64,000 nt of DNA. Origin: Hymenoscyphus infarciens (taxonomy: Eukaryota > Ascomycota > Leotiomycetes > Helotiales > Helotiaceae). This document shows positions 45,024-57,839 of this stretch, in pieces. The notes under the pieces were generated by a model. It was not told the DNA's origin and searched no databases. It saw only the letters and a list, made by a program, of their open reading frames with translations. Positions within the stretch are counted from its first letter, which is position 1, and every line of letters starts with the position of its first letter. The stretch covers positions 1 through 64,000 of the forward strand of contig LLCB01000017.1 in NCBI GenBank assembly GCA_001414345.1, in the 5' to 3' direction. The position numbers and the translations under genes are program-made.

Positions 45024-45640
45024 GAGGTTGGGATGTGAAGAAATCTTCGCGAGGTAAGTAGGAGTTTGAAGAAAATCGGGGGAACGAAGGAACTTTGGGA
45101 TTCAAACAGTACTATACTTGTAAGTCGGAATATATAAGTTAGTTTGTCGTTGCTCTCGGGCACCTGTTTTATTAAACATAGGGCAAAAAATTCTAGGATA
45201 ATCAAAAGTATTGTTCTAGAAAGTTTAGAAGAATGAGAACCTGGATTTTTTTATCATTCTGAATCCTTTCGATTGATATCTCCAAGTGTCTAAAAATATA
45301 AAAAAACAAAGGATGCCAAAGAGCAATAACTAAACCTCCTACTATCAACTTATATTCAACTCCTAAACTCTCGAGCCGGCTTATAAACAAAATCCGAACT
45401 CATGTCTAGAATCTCATGAAATACAACTCGTTGTTTTACCACTACTAGTTGTCTCAAAAAGGCTGTGCTACTAGACTTAGGCGGCGATACGATACTTATT
45501 AGATTATCGCGATATATATCGTAGAATAAATATCGTAAATTCTTATCTAATATAATGAAATATCGTTAGAAAATTAACGATAATCGAGAAAATATCGGGT
45601 TTTTAGCGCTAGTGCCTTATAGTACTAAATAGACAATATA
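45024..45640. other. Island margin and old repeat entered by gypsy
   Basis: 45024-45450 is intergenic with minor ORF shadows. From about 45455 TpA-rich repeat begins. About 45590-45645 (TTTTAGCGCTAGTGCCTTAT onward) continues, after removal of the gypsy insertion, at 60794, and the joined sequence matches 36540-36660. Confidence 0.6.
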
Positions 45641-45645
45641 TAACT

Positions 45646-45836
45646 TATAATAGTCCTAGTCATATACGTCACTTATGTAACTAGGTTGTCTCGAGGCTTT
45701 TCTAAGAACTCGCTTAATATATATAAATAAAGCTAGAGTGCCTATACTCTCTGCTTTTCTCTTTAGTTTAGTTTTCCTTAATAAAAGGTACTATTCTATA
45801 AGTACTCCTTTTATATAGTTATAGAAGGCTATTATA
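45646..45836 (+). repeat. 5' LTR of gypsy element
   Basis: 191 bases, TATAATAGTCCTAGTCATAT at the start (RIP-altered TGT) and GGCTATTATA at the end. The mate is 60598-60788, with the shared run AATAAAGCTAGAGT and a TCTTTAGTTTAGTTTT core. Confidence 0.9.
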
Positions 45837-48800
45837 CTAAAACTAAACTCTCTCTCTTTACCTAGAAAGGCTTTTACTAATATCTTAATAATAATATATA
45901 TATTTACTTTATATTAAATCTCTTAATTCTACTATTCTCCTTTATAATATTAAATCCCTTTATATTAAGTAATAAGGTTTAACGTTCTTCTATTAGCTAT
46001 ATTAAGTCTTTTAAAAGTAACCTATTAACTTAAGAACTATTCTACTCTACTTTAGAGTTAGTAAAGCCTATCTCTCTCTCTTTTTCTATTAACGTTGTAT
46101 TCTAATCTAGTTTAAGAACTTAACCTACTAAAACATATATACTAGCTATTACTATACTACTACTACCTCCTTCTACTAAGAATACTACTAGTCTCTTATA
46201 GTATAAGATCTCTAAATTACCTTCGCCTAACTCTACTTTATAATAAATCCTTAAAGTAATAACCTTATTAATAAGTAAAGTTTATAAACTTAAAGTAAAT
46301 ACTTTAAATATAGCTAGTAGTTCTTATTAATATACCTCTACTTAACTATAAATATTTAATATAACTTATTCCTCTTTTATAACTCTATTATTAAAGAAGA
46401 CTAGTTAAATAGCTAATTCTTACTTATTTACTATAGAAGACGAATTTACTTATATAACCTAAGAAACTAAGATTATAGTAAAGTCATCTATTAATACTAA
46501 TTATTTTAAGTCTAAGAAAGTAAGAATAAACTTAGTCTACTACTATACTTTTAGAAGAGCTTAAAACTATATTTACTTAAGATATAAGTTCGATACTATA
46601 GATCGGTTTAAGAGTTATAAAGAGATATTAACTCACCTCTAAAACATTACTATTAGCTCTTATATATACTAAGAAGCTTATATTAAGTATTAAGACCTTA
46701 TTATATTAAAAGGAGAGACTTTCTATAACTTCTATACTAAGTTCTAATAAATTATAAATAAAGCTAAAGTTATATAATAAGACCTAGTAGAAGACTTATA
46801 GAGTAAATTAACCTTTATACTACGCTAATCTCTTATTATTACTAAGTTCTAAGCTAAGAGAGATATAAACTCTTTTTATAATCTTATAAGTAGTATTAAT
46901 AATAACCTTTAAAATCTTACTATTTAAAAGGTATAAATAATAAACTTTACTTATATCTTAAACTAGTATATACCTAATTCTATACTTACTATCTCTTCTT
47001 CCTCTATAACCTCTTTTATTCCTCTTAAATACTCTAATACTTCTACTATAAACAACTACTTAACCCTAGGACTATTATATAAGTGCTTTAACTATAGTAA
47101 GCCTAGTTACTATATTAAGAATTACCTAAAACTAAGAATATATAAGGTTAATCTTAAAGAGCTTAAAAGAGAAGACACTAGCTTAGAGTTAAGAAATAAA
47201 GAAGTCTAAGAGAAGACTCCTTTTTAGGTAAATATAGAATTAATCTCTTTAAGATTAATTTATAGTTATTAATTAGTAGAAAAGCGTTTACTTTACCTAG
47301 TATAATAACTATTAATAGATTTAGTATATAAACTACTACTCTTAATAACTTTAGAGTAAATACCTTTTCTTTTATAAATATATAACTTAGTTATAACCTT
47401 ATAAATTTCTATAATTTAAAGACGAAAAGACTTTCTACTTTTATTAAGATTTATAAATATAATAAAGAAATTAAGAATAAAGCTATATACTATCTTCTTT
47501 TAAATTATATTTTAGATAGCTATAAATTCTTTAATATACTATTTATTCTCTTAGACTTAGGACTATATAATATTATCTTTAGCTAAAGGTTCTTTAAGTA
47601 CTTTTATATTAATATTAATATAACTTATTAGAAGTTACTCTAGCTTAATAACCTTAAGCTTTACTTCTCTACTTAATAGCTAACTCCTCTCTCTTAAGAC
47701 GTTATATAACTAAAAGACTCTATATCTTCTTACTAGAATAAAGCTAATACTTATAATTAAGCTATAGAAATAGATAAATAGTACTAATAAGATAGAAGAC
47801 TTTTAAAGTCTATAGATTACTTTAAAATTAATACTATAACCTCGACTAGTTATATACTATTTATATATAGTAGAGAAGGCTATAAGTCTTTAATATAAGT
47901 ATAATACTAGGTTATAAAGAGAGAACTTAAGAGTATTATAAAGAAGATACTTACTCTAGTATACTATTAAAAACCCTTTATTCTAAAGAAGTTAGACTCT
48001 ATTATTAAAATTTTAGCTATTTTAGCTATAAGAATATATTATTACTTACTCTAAAAGAATAGTAAGATATTTACTATAAATATATATAAAATTAATATTA
48101 TTATAACTAATTAAGAGCTAGATATAGCCTCTAAAATCGCTATTTTTAATAAGTACTAAGACTTTAAAGAAGTATTTTCTAAGGCTGCCTTAGATACTCT
48201 TCTGCTTTATTAATACTATAACTATAAAATTAATCTTAAAGGTCTAAATACTCTTAGATATTCCTCTTTATATAAGATATCTACTAAGAAGCTACTAGCT
48301 ATAAAGGAATATATCTTAGAGAATCTCTATAAAGAGTTTATTAAGTATAGCTAGTTCTCTTTTACTACTTCTATTCTATTTATAAAGAAAGTAAATAGAA
48401 GGCTACGTTTCTATATTAACTTCTAAAAACTGAATAATCTTACTTAAAAGAACTACTATTTATTACCTCTAATTGATAAAACCTTTATATATATTAGTTA
48501 AGCTTATATTTTTACTAAGCTAGATATTTAGTAAGCCTTTTACTATATATAAATAAATCTAAACTTAACTACTTTTTATATATATTATAGAACTTATAAG
48601 TATAAGATTCTACTATTTAGTTTAATAAATAGCTTATCTACTTACTAGCGTTATATAAATAACGTCTTATTTAATTACCTAGATAACTTCTACTCTATCT
48701 ATTTAGATAATATCTTTATTTACTTATTAAACGTTCTTAAATATAAAGAATATATATAAAAAGTCTTTTAACGTCTTAAAGATACTAGGTTATAAATTAA

Positions 48801-51800
48801 TATTAGTATTATTATTATTCTTACGCTACGTAGGCTATAGGCCGAGCTCTAAGAGTAAGTAGTATATCTTCTATTCTAGTTTATATAGCCTTTTAGCTTA
48901 TTCTTCTTTATCTCTTAAGCTTTTTTATAAATATAATTCTTTTTTTCTTTAGTTCTTACTACTATCTATTTAAAGCTTATCTCTCTAACTTAGTAATATA
49001 GTAGAAAGGTATAGTAGGTTAGTATATTTAACTTACTAAAGTATATATTAGTAGTATAAGAGGTATATTTACCTCTAGAATTATTAGAGCTAAGGTCTTA
49101 TCTTCTAGCGTGCCTTAGCTATCTTCTTCTATTCCTCTCTTTCTTTTACCTCTTTCTTACTCTTCTCTCTCTTCTTAAGTAATTCTAAAACTAGCTTATA
49201 CTTCTAGAGTCTCTTTAGTCTAAGTAGCTAGGTAGTTACTCTTAGTACTGGTTTCCTATCTACTAATACCCTTCTTAGCTCTTATAGATCTCTAATTCTC
49301 TTTCTTAGAGCTCTTATAAGCGTGTCTCTTTCTTATAGAAAATCCTAGTAAAATAGGACTAGGTATTCTACTATCTTCTTATTACTTATATAAATATACT
49401 ATAATATAACCTAGTTTAGTACTCTTTTTATAAAGAGGAAGGTGTTTAGTCTTATTACTTTTATTTATACCTAGACGAGTAGTAAGCTCTTTACTTTAAT
49501 AAGCCTCTTATAGACCTTTTATAACTCTTACTTATCTAGGTCTACTTTATTTAATACTTTTATATATTATATTAGGTTTCTCTCTTAAGTTCTTCTTCTT
49601 TAAGTCTTTAAGTAGTTCTTCTATTTTATAAGTATAGTATTACTTTTCTTATCTTTGTTAGTCTATCTCTTCTTCTCCTCTTTAGCTATATTATTATATA
49701 TTTATAAGTGTTTTAGATTAGTTTCTCTAGTATAGATTTTTAGAACTTCTTCTTAAAAGTAGCTACTTATAAATTAAGATATAAGTTAATTAATATATAG
49801 TCTACTTTAACTTCTAGGCTTTAAACTAGAGTAGCTTTATATATCTCTATTACTATTTATAAGTATCTTAATTATTATATAGAGAAGCTCTTTACTATTC
49901 CCTTTATATTCCCTTCTTTTAATATAGTAGAGTACTATACTAACGCTCTATATATAATTATACTTCTTATTACTACTATATATATCTATCTTACTTAGTA
50001 GTAGTCTACTCTCTATATCTTTCTAGTAAGCTTTATAAGTATAAAGGTCTATATTATAAGCTTCTTTTAGACTCTTTCTTAGTATATCTTCTAGTTTAGT
50101 TTCTTATTAAGCTCTACTCTTAGAAACATTATATACTTAACTAGTATAAGTCTTATCTTCTTAAACTAGACTATTTCCTTTTATAGTACTCTTATTCTTA
50201 TAAAGTATATAAGTACTATCTTTTCTAAGCTAAAAGCTATCGCTTACTTATTTACCTACTTATTATATACTTCTTAGGCTATCTTAAGTATTCTATAGTT
50301 TACTACTATACTTTTTAATATTATAAGTAGGTTTATATTATTTATAGAACCTATTATAATAAGCCTATTAATTCTTACTAAGTCTTTATATAGTATTAAG
50401 ATAAAGAGAATAAATAGTATTAGTAATAGTACTAATTTTTATAAGATACTCTATTTAAGGTCTCTTTTATTTATTAAAGAATAGTATAGCTCTTTATCTA
50501 GAGAGAAAGCTTCTTATTTATATTACTATCTATTATAAAACCTTCTTCTCTTTTAATATATAAAGTAGCTATATATAGTCTACTTAGTTAAAAGCTCTTA
50601 CTATATCTAGTTAAGCTAAGAATATATAGCTTTTATTTTCTTATATTATATATATACTCTTTATTACTATTCTAATTACTAGCTCTATATTTTAATACTT
50701 CTAATTACTTATTTATAGCTCTAGTAGTATTAATATATCCTTTATAAGCTATATAAGCCTTTATACTATTACTTTTTTAAAGATCTTATTTATAGTTAAG
50801 AGTAGTACTATTAGCTAGTAGGCTCTTATCTTACTCTACTCCTTAGTTATTTTACCTAGTTTTCTTAGTACTACTACCTTTCTATAGTAAAAGTAGAATA
50901 AGAAGTGCTATAAGTAGAAGCTTACTTCTACTATTACTATAAGTACTTTATAAAGTAGCTTATTATAGGCTTTTAGAAAGCTATTTACTAGTATATTATA
51001 TCCTAGCGCTTTCTATACTACTAATCTTATAGCTATCTTAATATACTTCTTAGTTATATATTAGCTTACTAAGTACTTTTAGAAAAAGCTCTTAGTATTC
51101 TAGTCTTTATTAAAAACGCTTAAGTAGTTAGCTATTAACTCTAGAAAGAACTTTTCTATAAAGATATAAGCCTTCTTCTAGTAGGTCTTATCTTTTATTC
51201 TATTAAGTAATATAAGTATTAGTAGTACTAGTACTTCTAGTCTTATATATCTTTTAAAGTATATCTACTTCTTAAGTATTTAGAGTATCCTTTTATTCTT
51301 TACTACCTTTACTAGTATCTCTCTCTAGCTCTTTATCTTTACCTTTCTACTTATTATTTAGAGTTTCTAAAGAGTATTATTAAACTACTATCTTAAGCTT
51401 TTTATTTAATACTCTTTCTAAGTTCTTTTATATTTTCTTACCTTTTTTAATACTTCTTTAACCTCTATATTCTACTAGAGCTATATTCTTTATTTATCTA
51501 GCTAGTATTAAGACCTTTACTATCTTTTAAAGGTCTTTTATAAGTCTTTATACTACTCTTTTAAGTTCTTATATATTTTAGATTATAAGTGCTTTTAAGT
51601 AAGAGGCTTTTACTTTAATTAGGATCTTATTTATTAGTCTCTAGCTAAATCTAGATATCTATAGTATCTTTCTCTCTTTTCTTACTTTTATTATAAGAAG
51701 TTAAGCTATATAGTCTAATCCTAGTAGGTCTAGAGACCTTTACTAGGCTATTATATTCTTAGTAAAGAAGGTAAGGTTAATTATAGAGTTATAAGAGCTC

Positions 51801-53601
51801 TCTCTTCTCTATATAGCTTTATTATAGAGTATATCCTTCTCTAGTACTTATAGTATAGTAAGTTTAAGAATAAGGTCTACGTTCTTATTATATCTCTTAT
51901 ATATATCTTATAAAAGGTAGTAAGTATTTAGGTTACTTATTATAAGTACTCTTCTTAATCTTACTTATTAGAGTATATTTTTAATTAATGTCTATATTAT
52001 TTATAGATTATAAACTAAGTTAACTATTATTATATCTACTCTCTTCTCTATTATTATACTTATCTAGTTCTTACTTATAGTATACGTCTAGCTTACTTTT
52101 AAGTGTCTTTTATATATAAAGAGTATTACTACTCTATTTAACTAGATTATATTATATCTTAAGCTTAAAGAATAGCTAAGAGAGTCTCTTACGCTATTCT
52201 ATACTCGTTCTTAGATTATTAATATATTATATTTCTTCTTATAATTTAAAGCTATATTAAGAGCTTCTAGTATCTTTCTTATATTCTAGTATAGTACTAT
52301 TATACTTATAGTAGTCTTATAAGTAGAGTTTAAGTTACTTCTATTTCTTCCTTAGTTAAATCCCTTATTATACTAAAAGAGCTTCTTAGTCTCTCTAAGA
52401 ACTAGGTTAAGTTACTACTATTTATATATTCTACTTTATTTATATCTATTAGCCTTTCTAATATAAATCTCTATCTTTACCTCTTCTTTAAGCTTTATAA
52501 GCTCTCTTTCTAGCTAAAGGTAAATAGGTAAGATATTCTTACCTTACTCTCTTTTAAGAGTCTTTATAAGTTTATAAATATAGTTATCTTATTAAGATAT
52601 TATTCTCTTATCTACTTATAGTATTACTCCTTTATATAGTACTATTTTATAAATACTAGATGTTCTTCTTTATAATTCTTATACTTTACTAGGTATTCTT
52701 TTAAGTCTTTCTTACTAAAGTACTCTTTCTCGTCTTCTTTATACCTCTTATATATATACTAGGCGTATCTCTTATCTTATTTATAAAAGTAAACTATATA
52801 CCTCTACTTTTAGTACTTATAACACCTCTATACTACTACCTTTAAGACGTCTCCTTTATATAAGAAGTATTATACCTTTTATAATAGCTCTCTTATATAT
52901 AGCCTCTTTACTTCTTCTATTATTACTACTTTAAGAATATAGTTCTTTTAAACTAGTCTCTTTTATCTCTAATACTCTTTATATCTATTTTCTTATTATA
53001 TAATCTTTAGTATCTTTATACTAGAGGCTTAAGAGATACTCTATAGTATACCTCTCTTTCTATTCTTAAGTATATTTACTAAAGCTCTTTTTATAAGTAC
53101 TATAAGCGTTCTTACTACTACTACTATTCCTTATTTAAATACCTTCTTTACTTAGCTATTATCTTATATATATCCTACTTACTTCTCTTCTTTAAACTAT
53201 ATAATAATATCCTTACTCTAGAGCTTTTAAGCTACTATTACTTCTATCTTATATCTGCTTATATTTATAGCTCTAATTACTTTCTTTAGTAATAGCTTAT
53301 CCTTCTCTTTATCTATTCTTATTACTTAGACTATAATCTTTTTAGTATATTTAACTAGTATTACGTATTCCTCTATAATATAGTTACTACTCTTTTCTAT
53401 AGTCCTCTAGTTCTAGCTCTCTTTATCTATATTAGGCTACGCTCCTTTATTCTTTCTATTCTCTTAACTATAATAGTAAGCTCCTCTTATAAGATTCTAT
53501 ATATAATTATATTATCTCTTCTTTTCCTAGTTCTTTTATACTTAAGTACTTTTCTTACTACTTTAATAATTATTTTAATACCTTTCTCCTTTATTACTAA
53601 G

Positions 53602-53910
53602 TATAATAGTATGCTATTATCCTAGATAGCTAGGAGTACCTGCTATATATAGGGTTTTAGTAGTTATTATCTTATATTATCTATTTTAGGAAGGTTACGT
53701 AGGTTTAAGCTTTTATATTAGCTAAGGTTATTCGGTTTTAGACTCTTTTATATTATCCGAACCTCTTATATATAGCAGCCTACTCCTAGAGTAGAAGAGG
53801 GATAGTTTTTCCTTTTCTTCTATATTAGAGCCTAGTATTTATATACGTTATTCTACTAAACGTACTACTATATACCTCTTCTATAGTTATATATATTTTA
53901 TATTATTATA
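53602..53910 (+). repeat. Left LTR of LARD-like element
   Basis: 309 bases, containing CATCCTAGATAGCTAGG-type U3 words and ATATTAGAGCCTAGTATTTA near the 3' end. Followed by TAAAAAGGAAAAACTC at the start of the internal region. Confidence 0.88.
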
Positions 53911-55969
53911 TAAAAAGGAAAAACTCTTCTTCGCTAGTAATAGCCTTAATAATATCTCCTTTAAGCTTGTCGCTACTCTTTATTTAGAAGTCGATTTAGC
54001 CTCGATTTAGAATATTATAATAGTATTCTTAAATAGCTAGGTAATTAGAGACTACCTAGATAGCTAGTAATACTAGGGTTTAGTATCTATATAGATAGCT
54101 AGTAAAAATCGTGTTATAGATATATTAAGAGATTAGAATATACTAAGTATTCCTAAGAATCCTAATAACCCTCTTAGTATAGAGAATACTACTCTAGATT
54201 CAGTGAATAAGTTAATATACTATAGTTATTATAAAGGCTTCTAAATCTAATCTTACTCTCTCTTTCTCTAAATCGACATCTTTAAAATATTAGACCTAGT
54301 TCTACTATAAGGTATTAAATAACCTTCTAGGACTACTCCTCTTTCTAAAAGATATCTCTCTAAACCCTTTCTGAATTATATCTATATACTAAGATCTAAA
54401 AGATTCTAAAGAAATAATAATAGTTAAAGAGACTAGTAGGACTTCTTAAATATAGATAATATACAGAAGAGATAGCGGTATATAAAGGATAAAACGATCG
54501 GTTAGAGAAATAGAGGACAAAATTATAAGTGAACTTCGAAGTTAACTAAATCCTATCTCTGAACCCTCCTCGATCCGACCCTTCTTCGCCTTTAGACCTC
54601 TTTCGCTTAAGAGACATAGCTACCTCTAATACCTTCCGACTTATACGATATAGCACTAAAGCCTCTTTAAATACTCTCCGACCTTAACGAAAAAGCAAGA
54701 TAACTGAAACTAATACGTAAAGCTCTTATTTAGAGTACGATAACCAGACTAGCTAGAAACTACCTAGATCCTAGATACAAGTTAGAATCGGTTTAGAATA
54801 CTTTCTAAGATTAAGAAGAAATAGTTACTCTTTTTAGATACCTACTTTTTAACTAGTTATAAGACAAAGGATACTTAAAACGCTTTTAGATCCTTATAAA
54901 TAGACAACGAAGATATTAAATTTAGTTCTACTATATAGTATTAAGTAATAACTCTTTTTAGAGACACTCTCTTTTTCGAAAAACCCTCTAAACCCTCTCT
55001 AATCCACAACTATATACTAAAATAATAAAGGCTTAGCTCTCTAAAGAGATAATCTTCTTAAATATAGACTAGATATAGATAATATATAGACAAGATAGCA
55101 GTATAAGAATAAAAGATAAACAATTAGTTAAATAAGATATATATAATTATAACTAAACTATAAAGTTAATAAACTTAAAGATCCTATCTCTAAGCCCTTA
55201 CTAATCTAACTCTTATTTAACTCTTCTTTACTTTCAAAGCCTAAATTCAGACCCCTTTTATATAAGAGACACTACTATCTCTAATATCTTCCTACTACTT
55301 CCTAACTCTTAAATCAGATATAAATCAGTCGAAATACACTTTCTATTAGAACTAAAGAAGTAAGCTCTTAGCTAAGTTATCGCTATTAAACCTAACCGAA
55401 CATTATCTAACTCTAAACTTTTCCTTTAAAAGTACCTCTACTAGTAAACATTTAAAAGACTACGGTTATAGACCAAGTCCTAGCCGCTAGTATAAAGGTT
55501 AAAAGAGATAGAAGTAGAATTAGAATAAGATTATACTAAAGAAACTTTTACTAACTTTAAAAGGTTACTTTTCAAGTATAGCCTTACTTAGAGAGATACT
55601 AGAATTAGAACGCTTCTTTTATATATAAGATAAGATTATACCTTAGCTCTAAAACTCGTCTACTACTTTTAAGAGATACTAGAATTATAACTTTATTAAA
55701 ATAGTAAATAATCTTTTAGCTAGATAAGGAGATATACTAAAACGCTAAGTTACTTATAATTAATACTCTAGTTTAAAAGAATACCTCTCTATCTTTATCT
55801 AGTTTAGCTCTAAATCCTTTATAATATAATAGTAACTCTTCTTTAAAATTAGAAGATAATTATAAATAAGCTCTTAAGTACTCTAATTTAGATCTAAATT
55901 ATTAAAGAGAACGAGGCAGCCTATAGGCCTAAGTAATATAGTTTATATAATAGTACTAATAAATATTAT

Positions 55970-57240
55970 ACTTAAAACTATATCTCTTTTTATTATCTTA
56001 AACTTTAGATAGCATTTTCAAATTTAGTATTAAGTCTTTTAACTAGCTAAAACCCTACCTATTATTATCTTAAATATTAGATAACAATTTTAACTTTAAT
56101 AACTTTAGTATTAAGTTTATTTAACTAGCTAAAACTGTCTCTTCTCTTGTTATTCTAAACTTTAGATAGTAAAACTCTTTAATATTCAGTAATAAACTCT
56201 TTTAACTAGCTAAAACCACCTCTTTTATTATCTCTAGATACTTAGACAATTTAATAAACTTCGGTAATAACTTCGCCTTTAACTAGCCGAAACCCTACTA
56301 ACTTTAGAATAAGAGTCTTACTATCTAGTAGATTAGATGTTTTATTCGAATTTAAATTAGATATAAATTAGTACGCTCTTAAAGTGAGCTCTTAACTAAG
56401 TTATTACTACCTCTTAACTAAACGACCTCTGACTCTACTTTGAATTCGCTTCCGACTTTATTCTAAACTTTTTTAAACCTATACTCTTTTTTTATTTTAA
56501 ATTCTATAAATCGGATATAAATCGGTACACCCTCGAAGTAAACTCTTAGCTAAGACATTACTATCACCTACAACGTTACCTCTTAATATTCGCTTCTAAC
56601 TCTACTCTAAATTCACCTTCGAGTTTTGAATTTTTATTCTAAACTTTTTTAGACCTATACTCTTTTAGTAATTTAAATTAGATATAAATTAGTACGCTCT
56701 TAAAAGGATAGTAACCTCTTAGCTAAGTTATTACTATCTACGATATTATTAACTTTTCTATTCTAACTTTACTCTAAAGTCCTCGCTAACCTTAGTTTAG
56801 ATAAACTTATACTCTTTTTTTATTTTAAATTCTTTAAATCAGATACGAATTAGTATACCCTCGAAGTAACCTCTTAGCTAAGACATCACTATTACCTATA
56901 AAGTTACCTCTCGATGTTCGCTTTCGACTCTACTCTAAATTCGCTTCCGACTTTACTCTAAACTTTTTCAAACTTATACTCTTTTTTATTTTTTTTTATT
57001 TAAATTTAAATCGAATACAAATTAGTATACTCTCGAAGTAAGCTCTTAACTAAGTTATCACTGCCTCTTAACTAAACGACTTCTAACTCTACTCTAAACA
57101 TTTAAATTCAACTTTTAAACTTTTTTCTAATTTTACTCTAAACCTTTAAACTTTTAAACTTTTTCTACTTTAAACTTTTTCTAATTTTACTTTAAACTTT
57201 TTCTAACCTACTAGATAGATTAGACTATACTCTTTTAGTA
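55970..57240 (+). repeat. Tandem repeats inside the LARD-like element
   Basis: Two eroded arrays. At about 55980-56300 there are four copies of a ~75-80 base unit, each containing TTAACTAGCTAAAACC-like words. At about 56330-57240 there are four or more copies of a ~155-180 base unit, each containing AGCTAAG(T/A)(T/C)AT(T/C)ACTA and a CTATACTCTTTTTTTATTT-like tract. Unit borders are blurred by RIP. Confidence 0.7.
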
Positions 57241-57530
57241 AATACTTACTTTAATATAGAAGGATTAGAATAAAGTCTCTTTTATAAATATCTACGAATT
57301 AGTTTAGTTATAATTTAGACCTAAAATCGATATCTCGACATCTTATCTCGCTTATAACAAAGTTTAATAACTTTGAACTAGGTTAGCTACGATTTAGACC
57401 CTAATCTATCTTCTCGCTTATAATAAAATCAACAAATATAACAAATGTTATAACACTTATACTATCCTAATTCAGCTCTAAACGATAAGAGATAGAAGAC
57501 TCGAGACAAGTCTTTTTTAAGAGAGAGGGA

Positions 57531-57839
57531 TATAACAGTATACCGTCATCCTAGATAGCTAGGAGTACCTATTATATATAGGGTTTTAGTAGTTATTATC
57601 TTATATTATCTATTTTAGGAAGGTTATATAAGTTTAAGCTTTTATATTAGCTAAGGTTATTCGGTTTCAGACTCTTTTATACTATCTGAACCTCTTATAT
57701 ATAATAGCCTACTCCTAGAGTAGAAGAGGAATGGTTTTTCCTTTTCTTCTATATTAGAGCCTAGTATTTATATACGTTATTCTACTAAACGCACTCCTAT
57801 ATACCTCTTCTGTAGTTATATATATTTCGTACTACTATA
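57531..57839 (+). repeat. Right LTR of LARD-like element
   Basis: 309 bases. It keeps slightly more C and G than the left LTR (TATAACAGTATACCGTCATC at its start). The differences seen are mainly transitions. Confidence 0.88.

Larger units (their letters stand above)
53602..57839 (+). mobile_element. Non-autonomous LTR retrotransposon (LARD-like) inside LINE copy B
   Basis: Two LTRs of exactly 309 bases (53602-53910 and 57531-57839), each starting TATAA(T/C)AGTAT and ending in ...TATA, the RIP form of TG...CA. A 5-base target duplication CTAAG lies at 53597-53601 and 57840-57844. LINE copy A shows the empty site. A polypurine tract (GAGAGAGGGA) precedes the right LTR. The internal 3.6 kb shows no gag, protease, polymerase or integrase trace even when read through stops, and holds tandem repeats. 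This fits a large non-coding derivative moved by a partner element. Confidence 0.85.
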
